A stretch of 64,000 bases of DNA. It comes from Echria macrotheca. Taxonomy: Eukaryota > Ascomycota > Sordariomycetes > Sordariales > Schizotheciaceae. The DNA lies in the NCBI GenBank assembly GCA_030411725.1, contig MU839859.1, positions 91,890 to 155,889 on the forward strand, written 5' to 3'. The notes under the pieces were generated by a model that saw only the letters and a list, made by a program, of their open reading frames with translations, was not told where the DNA came from and made no database searches. A program made the position numbers and the translations under genes. Numbering within the stretch: the stretch's first letter is position 1; every line of letters begins with the position of its first letter. Positions 63,857-64,000 of this stretch are shown piece after piece.

Positions 63857-64000
63857 CAGGGCTGGTAAAGTAGTCAGTAGTCATTAGTCAGTAGTCACTG
63901 ACTACAGTAGTCAGTAGTCATTAGTCAAGGCACTGACTAGACTACAGTAGTCAGTAGTCAGGCCTGTGACTAGACTACAGTAGTCAGTAGTCTGACTACT
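63857..64000. mobile_element. Left end of another hAT-like element, least decayed
   Basis: It starts CAGGGCTGGTAAAGTAG at 63857, followed by regular TAGTCAGTAGTC/GACTACAGTAGTC words to the window end. It keeps many CA and TG dinucleotides, so it is probably younger than the other copies. It is inserted into the tail of copy 2. The remainder is outside the window. Confidence 0.7.

Larger units (their letters stand above)
46871..64000. other. RIP-decayed AT-rich repeat block
   Basis: From here to the end of the window the sequence is dominated by A and T, with abundant TA, few CA/TG dinucleotides, and stops in every frame. This is the pattern left by C-to-T mutation of duplicated DNA (RIP). 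No intact gene is seen. Recognisable relics and islands within it are listed separately. Stretches not listed (for example 48855-49780 and 55440-56430) hold only decayed sequence that I cannot assign. Confidence 0.85.
61628..64000. mobile_element. hAT-like element copy 2, interrupted by nested copies, running off the window
   Basis: It begins CAGTGTTGGTAA at 61628 with the same subterminal words and then the same interior as copy 1 (for example 61930-62300 matches 47830-48190 in the same orientation). At 62446 it is interrupted by another copy. Its sequence resumes at 63743 (TTTAGAACTTT ... ATTCTATTTT), matching 48315-48405, until a further element starts at 63857. Confidence 0.7.

Noticed and set aside
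48720..64000. Regular TAGTCAGTAGTC repeats as a CRISPR array
   Set aside because: The unit is about 12 bp without unique spacers, the genome is eukaryotic, and the repeats sit just inside transposon ends.
1..64000. tRNA or rRNA genes
   Set aside because: I looked for paired A-box and B-box (GGTTCGAATC-like) sequences and rRNA-like blocks and found none that I could support by eye. A tRNAscan-SE and Rfam run would settle it.

Overview
The window looks like a filamentous ascomycete (Pezizomycotina, most likely a Sordariomycete). The genes have short 47-106 nt introns with GTATGT/GTAAGT-type donors, CTRAC/CTAAY branch points and CAG/TAG acceptors. Gene families include GH62, CE3, CE5, a Pth11-like receptor, a SesB-STAND-TPR protein and many small secreted proteins. 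The last 17 kb is AT-rich DNA with the C-to-T/G-to-A decay typical of repeat-induced point mutation (RIP). The species cannot be named from this sequence.

Layout. (1) 1.2-3.4 kb: a membrane protein of unknown function. (2) 4.0-10.7 kb: four adjacent secreted carbohydrate-active enzymes, namely a CE5 acetylxylan esterase/cutinase, a GH35 beta-galactosidase (minus strand), a GH62 arabinofuranosidase and a CE3-like acetyl esterase. Together they could trim the side chains of arabinoxylan and galactan-decorated hemicellulose. (3) 11.8-19.1 kb: a dienelactone hydrolase, a large secreted protein and a seven-helix Pth11/rhodopsin-type receptor, separated by long gene-free stretches. (4) 19.5-46.5 kb: an accessory region. 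It holds an OTT_1508-like deaminase/MYND protein, three small secreted proteins, an LPAEIR-type (2EXR/DUF7730-like) protein, a DUF4238 protein, a secreted-style unknown, a CHAT protease fused to a STAND-like region with no P-loop, a divergent acidic coiled-coil protein, a SesB-hydrolase/STAND/TPR protein and an M3 oligopeptidase frameshifted by a 20-bp tandem repeat just before its HExxH site. (5) 46.9-64.0 kb: a RIP-decayed block with a LINE-like relic, nested hAT-like non-autonomous elements, a 613-bp tandem duplication and short islands that escaped decay.

I rebuilt gene models by hand, using splice signals plus reading-frame and family continuity. Several genes here are split across frames and are only visible after splicing: the 24.7 kb four-exon gene, the receptor, the CHAT protein and the M3 peptidase. 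The most interesting part is 35.5-46.5 kb. A CHAT protease, an unknown protein transcribed divergently from it across a perfect 33-bp inverted repeat, and a signal-transduction ATPase sit next to a transposon graveyard. This arrangement resembles a fungal innate-immunity or incompatibility locus, but that function is inference.
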